Shown in pieces: positions 32,975-44,172 of a stretch of 64,000 nucleotides of DNA; the stretch's first letter is position 1; the number at the start of each line of letters is the position of its first letter. The DNA lies in assembly GCF_027595985.1 (NCBI RefSeq), contig NC_073306.1, positions 104,065,484 to 104,129,483 on the forward strand, written 5' to 3'. Made by a program: the position numbers and the translations under genes. This DNA is from Sorex araneus (Eukaryota > Chordata > Mammalia > Eulipotyphla > Soricidae). The notes beneath the pieces are model-generated. The model worked only from the letters and a program-made list of their open reading frames with translations, was not told the DNA's origin and did no database searches.

Positions 32975-33435
32975 ATGTCATTCAGAAGATATCAGGGTGT
33001 CAAGAATGGAAGAGATAAGGTTCAGCTCCCATGTCTTGGGAGCTGGCCTCACATGCTGGGGGAAAAAGCAGCTCAGACAGAGAAGGGAACACTAAGTAAA
33101 GGATGTCGGGAGGACCCGCTTGGGTTGGGAAATACGAGCCAAACATAGACTATAGACCAAACATGATGGCCACTGAATACCTCTATTGCAAACCACAACA
33201 CCCAAAAGGAGAGAAAGAACAAAAGGAAATGCCCTGCCACAGAGTCAGGGTGTGGGGGGATGGGATAGAGGTGGTGGGAGGGCTCCTGGGATCACTGGTG
33301 GTGGAGAATGGGCACTGGTAAAGGGATGGGTACTTGATTATTGTGACTGAAACGCAAACAATATATAAGTATGTAACTGTACCTCACAGTGATTCACTAA
33401 TAAATAAATAAACAAACAAATAAATAAATAAATAA
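32975..33435 (+). mobile_element. L1 3' UTR fragment
   Basis: Matches 57310-57715 over most of its length ('gctggcctcacat', 'gggaaaaagcag', 'acatgatggcca') and ends 'gtgattcactaataaataaa'. Confidence 0.85.
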
Positions 33436-33535
33436 GAAAAAAGATATCTGGGTGATATAAAATAAATTAATTCAAAGTACACTACAAGCATGGTATTCTG
33501 GGAGGTGATACTCATTTAAAATTTTGTGATACGTG

Positions 33536-33712
33536 GGCTGGAGAAATAGTATAGCCAGTAGGGTGCTTGCCTTGCATGCAGTTGATCCACGTTTTATCCC
33601 TGACAGGCCGTATGGTCCCCCAAGACTGCCATGGAGTGATCCCTGAGCAGAGTCAAAATATATCCTGAAAACTGTTGGGTGTGTCCCAAAAACCAAAAAT
33701 TAAACTAATTAA
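33536..33712 (+). mobile_element. SOR SINE
   Basis: Head 'gggctggagaaatagtatag' and A-rich tail. Confidence 0.85.
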
Positions 33713-33976
33713 AAAATAAAATTGTGTAATAAATGCCTTTAGCTCTCCATCTTATCAGTATTCTTGTAGAATATGAAAATTCTCATTTGAAGATAAATGA
33801 AGATGACTTCCTTTTAAGTTCTACATGCAATGGACATGTTAAGCCACAATTAGGAAGTTTTGATTATTTCTTATTCCTAAGAAAAATTTTCTTTTAGCTG
33901 TAACCAAGTGGAAAATATTTTTAAAAAAACACAAAACAATGATCAGAGAGATTGTACAACACGATAAGCATATGAT

Positions 33977-34688
33977 AAGTACAGGATAAGCATATATTGC
34001 AGCACTGTTTACAATAGCCACAATCTGGAAAAAAACAGAGTGCCCAAAAACAGATGACTGGTTAAAGAAACTCTGGTACATCTGCACAATGAAATATTAT
34101 GTAGCTGTCAGAAAACATGAAGTCATGAAATTTGCATATAAGTGGATCAACATGGAGAGTGTCATGTTGAGTGAAATGAGTCAGAAAGAAAGAGACAGAC
34201 ATAGAAAGATCGCACTCATATGTGGAATATAAAGTAGCTGAGAGGTACATGCTTGCAATGTTGCGATTTCTGGCAGATATTTCTCTGGACTTAGTTACTA
34301 AAATACTAAAATACAGAAATCCAAAACCGTGTGGCTGCTACTGTGGCTTCGTAACCTCATATCTCTTCATTCTCAGCAATGGAAAACAAATTATCAAATG
34401 CTTCCTTTTCAGCAGGTCCGACTTCAGTGGGGAGAAACTCCAAATAATAATAGTGAGGGTTTTTTTTTTTGTTGAAATATTGAATGTAATCAAAGTAAAG
34501 TGAAATTTATCAGTTACACAGGTGGGGTGGGGGGCTGGGAGGTGGGGTTGTTGGGGGGAAGTATACTGTGATTCTTGGTGGTGGAATATGTGCGCTGGTG
34601 AAGGGATGGGTGTTCGAGCATTGTATAACTGAGACTTAAACCTGAAAGCTTTGTAACTTTCATATGGTGATTCAATAAAAGAATAAAT
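33977..34688 (+). mobile_element. L1 3' end with an unusually long target duplication
   Basis: It contains the conserved end of L1: 'gcactgtttacaatagccac', 'ctggtacatctgcacaatga', 'atgtggaatataaagtag'. It continues through the long shrew 3' UTR to 'ggtgattcaataaaag'. The flanks at about 33919-33976 and 34689-34747 are the same 57-60 bp with only a few differences. Inside the 5' boundary a further 'acaggataagcatat' is repeated. The host sequence is itself a SOR SINE. No frame is intact. Confidence 0.85.
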
Positions 34689-34704
34689 TTTAAAAAAACA
34701 CACA

Positions 34705-34830
34705 AAACAATGATCAGAGAGATTGTACAACAGGATAAGCATATGATTTGTATACCGGAGGCCTGGGTTCAATTTCTGGTTACCAAATGGTCCCCAAGCA
34801 TCAATTAGTGGTGTCCCAGAAAACAAAAGA
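34705..34830 (+). mobile_element. SOR SINE interrupted by the L1
   Basis: 'gatcagagagattgtacaac' is its head, and the same head stands at about 33940 before the L1. Body and CAAAA tail follow. Confidence 0.7.
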
Positions 34831-34892
34831 GCTATTAACTTTACTAGTTATAAAACCAAGACCATTCAATTGTTTGAGTAAAGGAACAACAT

Positions 34893-35030
34893 GGAGGGGG
34901 CAGAGAGATAGTACAGTGGGTAGGGAATTTGCTTTGCACACAGTCAACCCAGGTTCTATCACCACCAGAAGTGATTCCTGAGTACAGAGTCAGGAGCAAC
35001 TCCGAAATATCACCAAGTGTGGCCCAAAAT
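34893..35030 (+). mobile_element. SOR SINE
   Basis: Head and tail present. The middle is shortened. Confidence 0.75.
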
Positions 35031-35144
35031 TAGATGCCCCAAAAAATCAAGAAACTTTTGTGTATTTGGGTCATTGCAAGAAAGCAAATATCACAACAAA
35101 ATAAGTCATTCAAGGTTTTTGGTTTCCCAATGTTGATGAGTGAA

Positions 35145-35315
35145 GTTTGTGACCCAGGAGACTGCTCAAAGCATTTGAACACATGCTTGAATATCATTGA
35201 TTTTATCCCCAGGTGATCCCCTGAGCACCACCAGGAGAGGTTCCTGAGCATGTGTAAGCCAGAAGTAGCACCCAAGTATTTCTGGGTGTGGCCCCAAAAC
35301 AAAACACAAAAATTT
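35145..35315 (+). mobile_element. SOR SINE, diverged
   Basis: Body 'ctgagcaccaccaggagagg' to CAAAACA tail. Confidence 0.65.
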
Positions 35316-35584
35316 TGTGCAATAGCATTATGTCTTTAAAAAAGCACACAAAATACATATCTCCATTAAAAACTACTTTATTGCTATAGAACACAGTCAT
35401 CATTTAAGTCTTCATTGAGTCATAGTTGTTTTGCTAATAGAATGTCTTGCTTCCACATTAATAGCTGCCAACTAATCAAGGCAATGGTTGCTGAAGGTTA
35501 GCATGGCTGCGGTAATTTCTTAAGACAGTAATGATATTTGCCACATCCACTGACTACTTTTTTAAAATATGTTTTAAATTTTGG

Positions 35585-35707
35585 CACCATGATTTATAAT
35601 ATCAGCGTTAATAGCAGAGTTTCAAGCATACAATGTTCCAGCTCCACACCCACTACCAGTGTCAGCAAACTGCCACCAATATCTCAAAATCTCTTCCCAT
35701 CCCCCAT
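35585..35707 (-). mobile_element. L1 3' UTR fragment
   Basis: 'gtttcaagcatacaatgttc' and 'cactaccagtgtcagc' resemble the complement of the L1 3' end. Confidence 0.55.
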
Positions 35708-35718
35708 TCACTAGCTTT

Positions 35719-35891
35719 TTTTTTTCTTTTCGGGTCACACTCAGCAATACTCAGGGGTTACTCCTGGCTTTGCACTCAGGAATTACTCCTGGTGGTGCTC
35801 GGGGGACCATATGAGATGCTGGGAATCGAACCCGGGTCGACCGCGTGCAAGGCAAACGCCCTACCCGCTGTGCTATCGCTCCAGCCCTCAC
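35719..35891 (-). mobile_element. SOR SINE, short form, exact TSD
   Basis: Near-consensus copy flanked by tcactagcttt at 35708-35718 and 35892-35902. Confidence 0.93.
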
Positions 35892-35902
35892 TCACTAGCT
35901 TT

Positions 35903-36260
35903 CATGAAACATTTCTCTGACGTCTCTAAGGCTGCCTGATAGCACTTCAGTCACACTGAAACTTCTTCCAAAATTGGAGTCAGTGCTCTCAAACTCTGCC
36001 TTTGCTTTAACTAAGTTCACGGAATGGTCTAGCCTGTCGGCTGTGTTTACAACATCTTAGCATCTTCACCATGAGTGAATACCATGTCGGGAAACTACTT
36101 TTTTTTGCTCATCCAGAAGAAGGAACTTCTCATGACTTCAAGTTCTTCCATGAGATGCAGCAACTCAGCCACATCCTTAGGCCCCACTTCTAATCCCAGT
36201 TCTTTGCTAGTTACACTCTTGTAGTTAGTTCCTTCACTGATGACAAAAGGATGAGAATCA
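35903..36260 (-). mobile_element. Tigger (pogo-type) DNA transposon remnant
   Basis: Minus-strand frames read like the C-terminal part of Tigger1 transposase: 'LEVGPKDVAELLHLMEELE', then after a frameshift 'TADRLDHSVNLVKAKAEFES' and 'DSNFGRSFSVTEVLS'. These correspond to the family's region ending in '..F.R.DSNFERSS.V.KML..'. Frameshifts and stops make it inactive. The PTGES3 retrocopy inserted at its edge. Identification is from memory of the family. Confidence 0.65.
36245..36260. repeat. 5' target-site duplication of the PTGES3 retrocopy
   Basis: AAAAGGATGAGAATCA here matches AAAAAGATTAGAATCA at 38057-38072 in 14 of 16 positions, which dates the insertion as not very recent. Confidence 0.85.
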
Positions 36261-38061
36261 GCCCAGCGGCCCTGGCGCGCACGCACGCTCCTGCTCCCGT
36301 CCTCGCGCCCCTCCCGACACTCGCCGCCGCTCCCGGGCCGGCCGGGCCGCTGCCGGCGCGCGGTGCATTGTGGGACCCGGGTCGAGCCCGCCGCCGCCGC
36401 CGGAGAGGCCCGCCCCCCGCTCGCGCCGTCCCTGCCCGGTCACAATGCAGCCTGCTTCTGCGAAATGGTACGATCGAAGGGACTGTGTCTTCATTGAATT
36501 TTGTGTTGAAGACAGTAAAGATGTTAATGTAAACTTTGAAAAATCTAAACTTACATTCAGCTGTCTTGGAGGAAGTGATAATTTTAAACGTTTAAACGAA
36601 ATTGATCTTTTTCACTGTATTGACCCAAATGATTCCAAGCATAAAAGAACGGATAGGTCAATTTTATGTTGTTTACGAAAAGGAGAATCTGGCCAGTCAT
36701 GGCCAAGGTTAACAAAAGAAAGAGCAAAGCTTAATTGGCTTAGCGTGGACTTCAATGATTGGAAAGATTGGGAAGATGACTCAGATGAAGACATGTCTAA
36801 TTTTGATCGTTTCTCTGAGATGATGAGCAACATGGGTGGTGATGAGGATGTAGATTTGCCAGAAGTAGATGGAGCAGATGATGATTCACAAGACAGTGAT
36901 GATGAAAAAATGCCTGATCTGGAATAAGGAATGTCGTCAGCACCGGAATTTGAGAAAGGAAAAAAAAATAACTTCTCTGCAAGATTTCATAATTGAGAGA
37001 ATTCCTGAGTTGGTAGCTCTAAAGGCAGATGCTGTATTTGCCTCCTTAACCCATTTTTCAACCTTTTTTTTTTTTTTAAAGGCTTCACTAAGGGTTGATA
37101 TGTACCATTGTATGGGGCAATTTTAAGTCAGCTAAGGCAATAACCTTATGCATGAACATTTCCCAGATTTCTCTGACACTGTTGAGGTCCTAGGCAATTG
37201 ATACAGTGGTTAGACAAAACATTTCACCTAAGTCTCCTTTACTTCATAACATAGATAACTGACATGATAGGAAGCTCTTGACTTAGGGAACGATAACTAG
37301 ATTTTAGAACATGGACTCAAAGTGGCTGAAACAAATTGGTTGAAACCATAAATTGGTAACCTTGTTCCTCTGGTATGTCCTTCAGGATTGTTTCACTAAA
37401 GTTTTATTTTTTAAAAATTTACTTTACATTATTGTATGTAAGTAATCACTTGTCAGTGTTCCACATGTATCTTAGCTAAAACTAGTGTATGCCCTATTTA
37501 GATGGTTTTTGAAGCCTGTACATTTGGTATTGTTTGACCCTTAAACTTTTACATCTCTTAGCATGGAGGACGAAGAAAGCTGTACATTGTTGCTTAAGAG
37601 TCTGTACATGTAGACCAAATTTGTATGTCAGTATGGCTAATGAGTGAAAAAATGTTAATACACTATTGGATTTTTTTATCTTTTTTTTTTTAATTCAGCT
37701 TGTATCAGGGCTGAAAACCTCAATTTATGTTCATGACAGTGGGGACTTTTTTTTTTAATGTCTACATTCTTTCTAATAAACTGTTGGAAGATTTCTTGGC
37801 TGTCCTTTAAGTGTCTGGTTTACTGTAATTTCATGTATTACCATTTACTGGAATGGAGTTATTTTTACTTACGGAAGAATTTGGGACTATTCCTCTGTTT
37901 GGGGGAAAAAACAAGAGGCTTGCTGTAATGTCACAGAAAACCTTTTGAAAGTGGATCTGTAATAGAAAATTGTAGATGCACTTTGCAGCAGTTGGAAAAG
38001 AAAGTGTTGTGATTTGATTGAAATAAAACTAAATGTGTTGTCCTCCTGTAAAAAAAAAAAA
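36261..38061 (+). mobile_element. PTGES3: PTGES3 (p23) retrocopy, complete mRNA copy
   Basis: A whole mRNA was copied: a GC-rich CpG-dense 5' UTR (36261-36444), an uninterrupted coding frame, and a 3' UTR of more than 1.1 kb. AATAAA lies at 38022-38027 and the poly(A) at 38050-38061. An earlier alternative AATAAA lies near 37776. There are no introns and both TSD copies are visible, so LINE-mediated retroposition is certain. Because the copied 5' UTR is CpG-rich it may carry promoter activity. Confidence 0.95.
36445..36927 (+). CDS. PTGES3: Intact p23 co-chaperone frame in a retrocopy
   Basis: This frame encodes 160 residues plus stop, the normal length of p23 (HSP90 co-chaperone, cytosolic prostaglandin E synthase 3). 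The CS domain spans about residues 1-110, followed by the acidic tail ending 'DDEKMPDLE'. From memory of the human protein I count only four differences: Y14C, H49R, N105D and N128S. The client-contact tryptophan at 106 is kept. The ATG at 36445 has an A at -3; a longer frame starting at 36370 uses GTG and is not a likely start. The diverged TSD (14/16) beside an intact frame hints at constraint, but a moderately young neutral copy is also possible. Whether it is transcribed is unknown. Confidence 0.75.
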   Translation: MQPASAKWYDRRDCVFIEFCVEDSKDVNVNFEKSKLTFSCLGGSDNFKRLNEIDLFHCIDPNDSKHKRTDRSILCCLRKGESGQSWPRLTKERAKLNWLSVDFNDWKDWEDDSDEDMSNFDRFSEMMSNMGGDEDVDLPEVDGADDDSQDSDDEKMPDLE

Positions 38062-38221
38062 GATTAGAATCATTTTTTTCTAAATTCCTATAAATGCTGA
38101 TGTTTTGTCAGATGTTTTTATGTCATCTAAAATGGTGGACCTTCCCAGAAAGTTTTCAGTATATGCTACTCACATTCATCAAAGGAATGCGAGTTTATGG
38201 CAGATACAGTCTTAGAAAAAA

Positions 38222-38371
38222 AAAAATTGGGACCATAACCAACTGTGCTCAGGGCTTACTCTACATTCAAGGATCATCCTCAGTGGGCTCAGAGGACATT
38301 ATGGGGTGCCACGGATCAAAACTGCCAGTGCAAGGCAACCACTTTATTCTCTGTACTACCTCTCTGGCCCC
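38222..38371 (-). mobile_element. SOR SINE, diverged
   Basis: Reverse-complement body and 'tacctctctggcccc' end. Confidence 0.65.
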
Positions 38372-38790
38372 AGAAATACATATTTTTTTTAAATAAGACT
38401 TAAAAAAGTTAAATGGAAAAAACTAAGACTTAAAAGTGAAATTGAAAAGAATAAGACTTGAAATCTGAGATAATTCCTGATCCAATGATCGCAGAATGGA
38501 TGTAGTGTTGGTGGGCAAGAAAAGGTTGATAATATCCTTGCATAGCTTCACCAGAACTCTCAAGAGGTGACTAGATTGCTGATAAGCAGTGATATATTGA
38601 GAGCAGCTTTTCTGAACAGTAAGTCTCATTGGTTCATTAAAATATTTAGTAAATCATGTGACACAACACGTTACACTGTCTTCCAGACTTAATTGATACA
38701 TTTATAGAACAGGTTTAGCATCATTCTTAACGACACCAGAATTTTCAAAATGCTAAATGATTATTGACTTCAACTCAAGGTTACCAGCTT
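38372..38790. other. Unique sequence, nothing recognised
   Basis: No supported feature. Confidence 0.4.
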
Positions 38791-38792
38791 TG

Positions 38793-38965
38793 AGTATTGA
38801 GAGATAGTATAGCAGGTAGGGAGTTTGTCTTGCGCACAGTCAACCTGGGTTTGATCACCAGCATTCCCTGTGCTCCTCCAAGTACTGCCAGGAGTGATTT
38901 CTGAGTATAGAGTCAGGCGTGACTCTGAGCATTGCTAGTTATGCTCCTACCCAAAATAAGTAAAT
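38793..38965 (+). mobile_element. SOR SINE
   Basis: Head, box B and AAAT-rich tail. Confidence 0.75.
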
Positions 38966-39099
38966 AAGAAAATAAGTAATTAAATAAAAAAAATAAGTAA
39001 ATACGTCACCAGCTTTAAGAGAAACAGGTGGAATATTCGGGGAGAACCAAAGTTCAGGAAATAGGGTGAGCATAAGAGAGTAGTTTTAAGTAGTTTTCA

Positions 39100-39225
39100 C
39101 TGTGAAAAGGTGATCATTGAAATGTAAAAAAAGTTGATAGAAGGGTCAGAACAGTTGATAAATATCAATGTAATATTTTACAGCAAGGTACCCCACAGTG
39201 ATTTACTAATAAAAATTTAAAAATA
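39100..39225 (+). mobile_element. L1 3' end fragment, old
   Basis: Ends 'ccccacagtgatttactaat', the L1 terminus motif. Confidence 0.5.
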
Positions 39226-39417
39226 TGTATTTTACAGCAACTTCTTTCCTAGCATATTCAGACTCAAATCTCTTCAAACTTTCTTCAAAGAGTTTCTGGG
39301 AATTTTAGTTTTGATTTAACATTGCATTACAACATAAGTTTTGGATATGCATCTTTGCAAATCAACATCTATATATACCTAGATTGAGTACCACTGAAGT
39401 TCCAATATTGTCCTTTA

Positions 39418-39503
39418 TAGATTAATTCTGGTGGTGCTCTGGGACCCTCTTAAACCTGATACGAGACAAGTGTCCTACCTGCAGTCCTATCTCTTTGGCC
39501 CCT
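39418..39503 (-). mobile_element. SOR SINE fragment
   Basis: 'tctggtggtgctctgggacc' and 'ctatctctttggcccc' remain. Confidence 0.6.
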
Positions 39504-39904
39504 ACTGGTAACAGTTTAAATGAACTTTACTGTGAGTAGAAAGACGTTTGAAAGGATGGAAGGGGCCCCTTGAATCAAATGTCCGACAGTGTTGGGAATA
39601 AGGGTCAGCTCCCCAAGCTCCTCACATCCCAGCAGGCCATTCCATTTACTTGTGATTACTCATAAGGTTGGTCACATTCCTGGATCTCACCCATCAGTTC
39701 AGTAATATCAGACGAAAAAATAAGTATTGTATTTGGAATTAGCGAAGTCCCATCAATCTAGTAGTCACCAGAATGATAAAAAGGATTCAGATCTGTTTAA
39801 AGGCCAAAAAAGGCTACAAGGTGACCAGTATGGCTTGCTGCCCTTCTCAGGGTTGGAATATCCTCTATGTTTTTATATTTACATACATGTACATAAATAT
39901 AAAA
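39504..39904. other. Unique sequence, nothing recognised
   Basis: No supported feature. Confidence 0.4.
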
Positions 39905-40087
39905 ATATGTCCCTCTCAGGGAGCCCACAATCTACAGAGAGTATCCCACCCGCATTGCAGACCCTGGCAAGCTCCCTGTGGTGTATTTGATATGCCAAAA
40001 ACAATAACAACGAGTCTCACATTGGAGACATTACCGGTGCCCACTCAAGCAAATCGATGAACAACGGCATGACAGTGCTACAGTGCA
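39905..40087 (+). mobile_element. SOR long form, 5'-truncated
   Basis: Starts at the 'ccctctcagggagccca' junction and lacks the tRNA head. The RTE-type tail is complete. Confidence 0.9.
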
Positions 40088-40229
40088 TGATTTCTTTTAC
40101 CTGATTTATACCAACCTTCTCTTCCACCTTCCTTTTTGGTAATCCCTAGCTTGTTTTACAGCCTAAAATTTGTTTAGCTTTAGTTAATTTGTTTAAATGT
40201 TAAGTCTACCAATGAATACAGTCATATTA

Positions 40230-40500
40230 CCTGTCTTTCTTCTGACTTAGTTCAGTAAACAATGATGTATAGGCCTCTCCAAGTAGTTATAGGTGTATAT
40301 ATATATATATATTTTTTTTGTGTGTGTGTGTGTATCAAAACTTCTTTATCCACTTATCTGTCAGTGGGCACCTAGGTTATTTTCCAGCTCTTGATATTGT
40401 AAATAGTGCTTCAACCTGGAAGTTCTTGAGAATTTTCATTTCCTCTTTCTTGAAGTCCTTCTTTGCTAAACACTGTTTTCACTTCTATCTCACTCAGGTG
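40230..40500 (-). mobile_element. L1 3' end, old
   Basis: 'ttatccacttatctgtcagt' and 'gatattgtaaatagtgcttc' are the complement of the conserved L1 3' region. A TA/GT microsatellite sits inside (40299-40335). Confidence 0.75.
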
Positions 40501-40534
40501 GTTTACCTATTTCCTAGGTGATATGCTGATTCTA

Positions 40535-40618
40535 TTGTTCCTATCCCTGGCATGTGATCTCAAAACTGCAATATATGGTGGAGAATCTAAGAGCGAATCC
40601 CAGGTCCCCTGTTAAGCG
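40535..40618 (-). mobile_element. SOR-like fragment
   Basis: Weak reverse-complement match. Confidence 0.35.
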
Positions 40619-40717
40619 CTGTTGTTGAGCCCCTAAAACTCACATCTCCCTTTAAAGAGATAATGAAAGTAAAATCAAATCAGGTGAATGGCAGTATTAG
40701 AAAACACAAGTGTCCTG

Positions 40718-40905
40718 GGACCAGAGCTATACAGTACAGTGAGTAAGATGCTTGCCTTGATGTGACACACCTGGTTTTGATCCTCGGCACCCACTCAGGG
40801 ACCACTCCTCTTAGCCCCCCACGAGTGATCCCTGAGTACAGAGCTAGGAATCAGTCCTGAGCACCGTCAGGCGTTTCCCCCCACTCCACCACCAAAAAAA
40901 TAAAA
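40718..40905 (+). mobile_element. SOR SINE, diverged
   Basis: Head, box B and A-rich tail. Confidence 0.7.
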
Positions 40906-41422
40906 AAAGAAAGAAAATATGAATGTGCTCATATGGAGAGGAAATATGGAATAATACAGAGAGAAAATCATGTGATGACTCAGTCTACAAGTCAAGGAGA
41001 GACGCCTCAGAAGAAATAAACCCTGCCAACATTTGATCTTGGACTCCTAACCTCCATAATTCCAGAAGATAATGTCTGTGTTTAAGTGACCCAGTCTGTG
41101 GCATACATTTTTTATGGCATACTAATGGTCTCTTTTCCAGAACTGACCTAAACAATAATGAATCTGGCTGGTAAGTTCTCTTGGTATCAGATGCCACACT
41201 ATAGTTTGGGTTATTTTTTTCCCAAACAAACCAGGGGTTATTGTTCCTAAGTCAATGTGTTATGTCTGGGTCTTCAAAAACAGCATGGACTCTCATATAC
41301 TCTGATATACTCTTATACTTCTTCCATACAAGTGTCTAGTGAGTCTGTCTTATAAAAATCTTCAAACATGCTTGGACATGTCTAAATTTAAACAGTGACA
41401 TCAAACTATAATTAAACCTACT
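40906..41422. other. Unique sequence, nothing recognised
   Basis: No supported feature. Confidence 0.4.
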
Positions 41423-41432
41423 AGATGGGAAA

Positions 41433-41717
41433 GGACACGTAATGGGCTGGACATGTAATGCGATTTGGAGATGACTGCTAGACTAGAGCCATTACCAACT
41501 GGATTCCACCAGACGTCAAAAGAACGTCTGGTTGCCCACCTACAAGATGGTCAGACTTCTTTGTCAAGACCCTGAACAAACGGTTTGATGCTCTTCTTGT
41601 TCCTAGAGCAAGCAGACGGCATTGGGCTACACTAGCACACAACAGGGACGAATGGAGACGTTACTGACGCCCACTCAAGCAAATTGATAAGCAATGGGAT
41701 GACAAGTGATACAATGG
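41433..41717 (+). mobile_element. RTE-clade LINE, second 5'-truncated copy
   Basis: It translates to the same C-terminal region as 13292-13793: a 'GH.MRF.DD' block, '[20 protein letters not shown]', '[17 protein letters not shown]', and a stop just before the 'acaagtgatac' end. It contains stop codons. agatgggaaa occurs at 41423-41432 and 41718-41727 as the TSD. Its last 60 bp closely match the tail of the long SOR SINEs. Confidence 0.9.
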
Positions 41718-41854
41718 AGATGGGAAAAGAACTTAGGAAGAACAATTCATAACAGGAGAAATGGAGAGATGCAATTCATATTTATGGAGTGTTGATATCT
41801 ATTGAAAAGCATGCAAGGACATTTTCATGCTACTTTATTTATTTATTTTTGGTT

Positions 41855-42010
41855 TTTTTTGGTCACCCCCAGTGGGGCTCAGGGATTAATCCTGGCTCTG
41901 CATTCATGGATAACTCCGGTGGGCTCAGGGGATCATTATGAAATCATAAAGAGATATGAGATAAAGCCTGTCAATCACTTGCAAAGCAAATGTCCTACCC
42001 TCTGTACTAT
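41855..42010 (-). mobile_element. SOR SINE, diverged
   Basis: 'ttttggtcacccccagtggg' and body are reverse complement. Confidence 0.65.
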
Positions 42011-42378
42011 TCATAAAATATTTAGTAAGTGCTGATGAAGTATGAACTACTATGTAAGGAGCTAGGGCTACAACAGTGAACAAGAAATACAAATACCTGT
42101 TCTTATAATAGCTTCTAGTCTAAAAGGAAACATGGAGGACAAAACATATGATTATAATATTATGTGATGAATGTGCTAATGGAAGAATTATTACATGCTG
42201 TGAGAAGAGAGAGGAAGTACTTTGCATGAGTAATAAAGAGATGTCTAACAAAATATCATAGACAGGGTATTCTGACTTAAAGAACAGAAACCAGAAACAA
42301 ACAAAAAACCTTTAACACTGGAGATAGAAAGGCAAGCTAGGTAGTGGCTATTTAGTTTAATTAATTAATTAATTAATT
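42011..42378. other. Possibly ancient LINE-like segment, otherwise unique
   Basis: 42045-42130 ('gctacaacagtgaacaagaa') resembles an old interspersed repeat I cannot name. It ends in an (AATT)n run. Confidence 0.35.
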
Positions 42379-42756
42379 TGGGGGATTTGGGCCACCCAAC
42401 AGTGCTCAGAACTTGGATAGATGAATTTTCAAAGGACCAGTTTGAGGGAAGAGCTCCTATATAAGATCAGATAATCTAAAAATCAATCAAGAAATAAACT
42501 AAATAAAATATCTTTTCTACCTAAAGCACTATACAGATTCAGTGTAGTACTCATCAGAATTCCCACAGCACGTTTTTAGGGACAAATTACTTCTAACACT
42601 TAGAGTAAAAAAACTTCCCAAAATAACCAAACCAACCCAGAGGGGAAAAAGATGGGAAAATTTTATCTCCCTTATTTAAATTATACAAAAGACAATAGTA
42701 ATCAACCCTCTGTACTTTGGGAATAAAGTTGGACTCATTAGTAGAATAAAATGAGA

Positions 42757-42935
42757 ATTAGGGGCCAGAGCTATAGCACAGTGGGTAGGGCATTTCCTTG
42801 CACATGGATGTCCAGGGTTCGGTCCCCAGCATCCCCCAAAGATCCCCCTAGCACCACCAGGTGTAATTTCTGAGTGCAGAGCCAGGAGTAATCCCTGGGC
42901 ACCTCTGGGTGTGGCACAAAACCAAAAAAATTAAA
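42757..42935 (+). mobile_element. SOR SINE, short form, inside L1
   Basis: Complete, with 'ggggccagagctatagcaca' head and A-rich tail. Confidence 0.88.
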
Positions 42936-43990
42936 CAAAATAATAGGAAAGCCCAGAAAGTCTCAGATCCACATAATCAATCTTTAACAAAGAAGCTAGG
43001 TACATGAAGTGGAGCAAGTAAAGCTTTTTTAACAAGGGGGTGTTGTGAATACTGAGCAATCAAATGTTTATAAAATAATAATTGGACTCTCTTTCATACC
43101 ATAGACAAAATAAAATTTAAAAAAATTAAAGGCCTCAATATTTTATCTGAATCCATAAAACATCAAGGAAAATAAGCAGAATTTTCCATGATATTAACTT
43201 CGGAGACAAATCCAGCAATAATTTGGTGCCAGTGGCTAAGAAGACAGAAGTGAAAATCAACAAGTGGCAATACATCACACTAATTTCTGCACTGCAAAAG
43301 AGCCTATGTCTAAAACAGAAAGACACCTATTGAGCCGAAGAAAATATTCACTCACTACACAATTGACAGAGGATTAATACCTGAGATACTATTAAGCATT
43401 CACAAAAGAGAACAAACAAAAACAACCCCATGAAAAAATGTAGAGAGGAAATCAAAATACACTTTTTCAAAGAAGACTTACAGATGGTCAATAGTTATAT
43501 GAAAAATTGCCCTTCATCATTCATTATCAGGGTAATGCAAATCAAAATGACAATTAGATTCACTTCACACCAGTGGGAAGCACATACATTAAAGGCATTG
43601 GAAATAACCAGTGCTGGCAGGAATCTGAAAATGCAAGCCTCATCCACTGCCGGCTCAGTCTCTGCAAAATAGTATGGATACTTCTCAAAAATTAATTATT
43701 AAGCTCGCATATGATACAGAAATTTCACAACTTGACCTTTACCCCAAGAACACAAAAGCATTCATTTGAAATGATATTTGCATTCCTGCGCTCATCTCAG
43801 TGCTATTCATAACAGCCAAAATCTGGAAACAACCAAGTACCCCCAGAAGAGATGAACAAATACATCAATTATGGTTTAAACACAATGCAACACTACTCTG
43901 TTATAAGAAAGATAAAATCCTGTTGTTTACTACAACTTGGATGGAACCGAAAACACCATGCTCAGTGAGAAGACTGAAAAGGATATTGAG

Positions 43991-44172
43991 GGGCTGGAGT
44001 GATAGCACAGCGAGTAGGGCATTTGCCTTGCACGCGGCCGACCCGGGTTCGATTCCCAGCATCCCATATGGTCCCCTGAGCATGGCCAGGGGTAATTCCT
44101 GAGTGCAGAGCCAGGAGTGACCCCTGAGCATCACTGGGTGTGACCCAAAAAGCAAAAAAAATTTTTTTTAAA
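43991..44172 (+). mobile_element. SOR SINE, short form, inside L1, exact TSD
   Basis: Near-consensus copy flanked by gaaaaggatattgag at 43976-43990 and 44173-44187. Confidence 0.95.

Noticed and set aside
36370-36927. 185-residue N-terminally extended p23
   Set aside because: The extension starts at GTG in the copied 5' UTR. The normal ATG at 36445 gives the exact family length.
43400-44000. Host coding frames within the L1 3' region
   Set aside because: They are fragments of L1 ORF2/3' UTR with stops, interrupted by SINEs.
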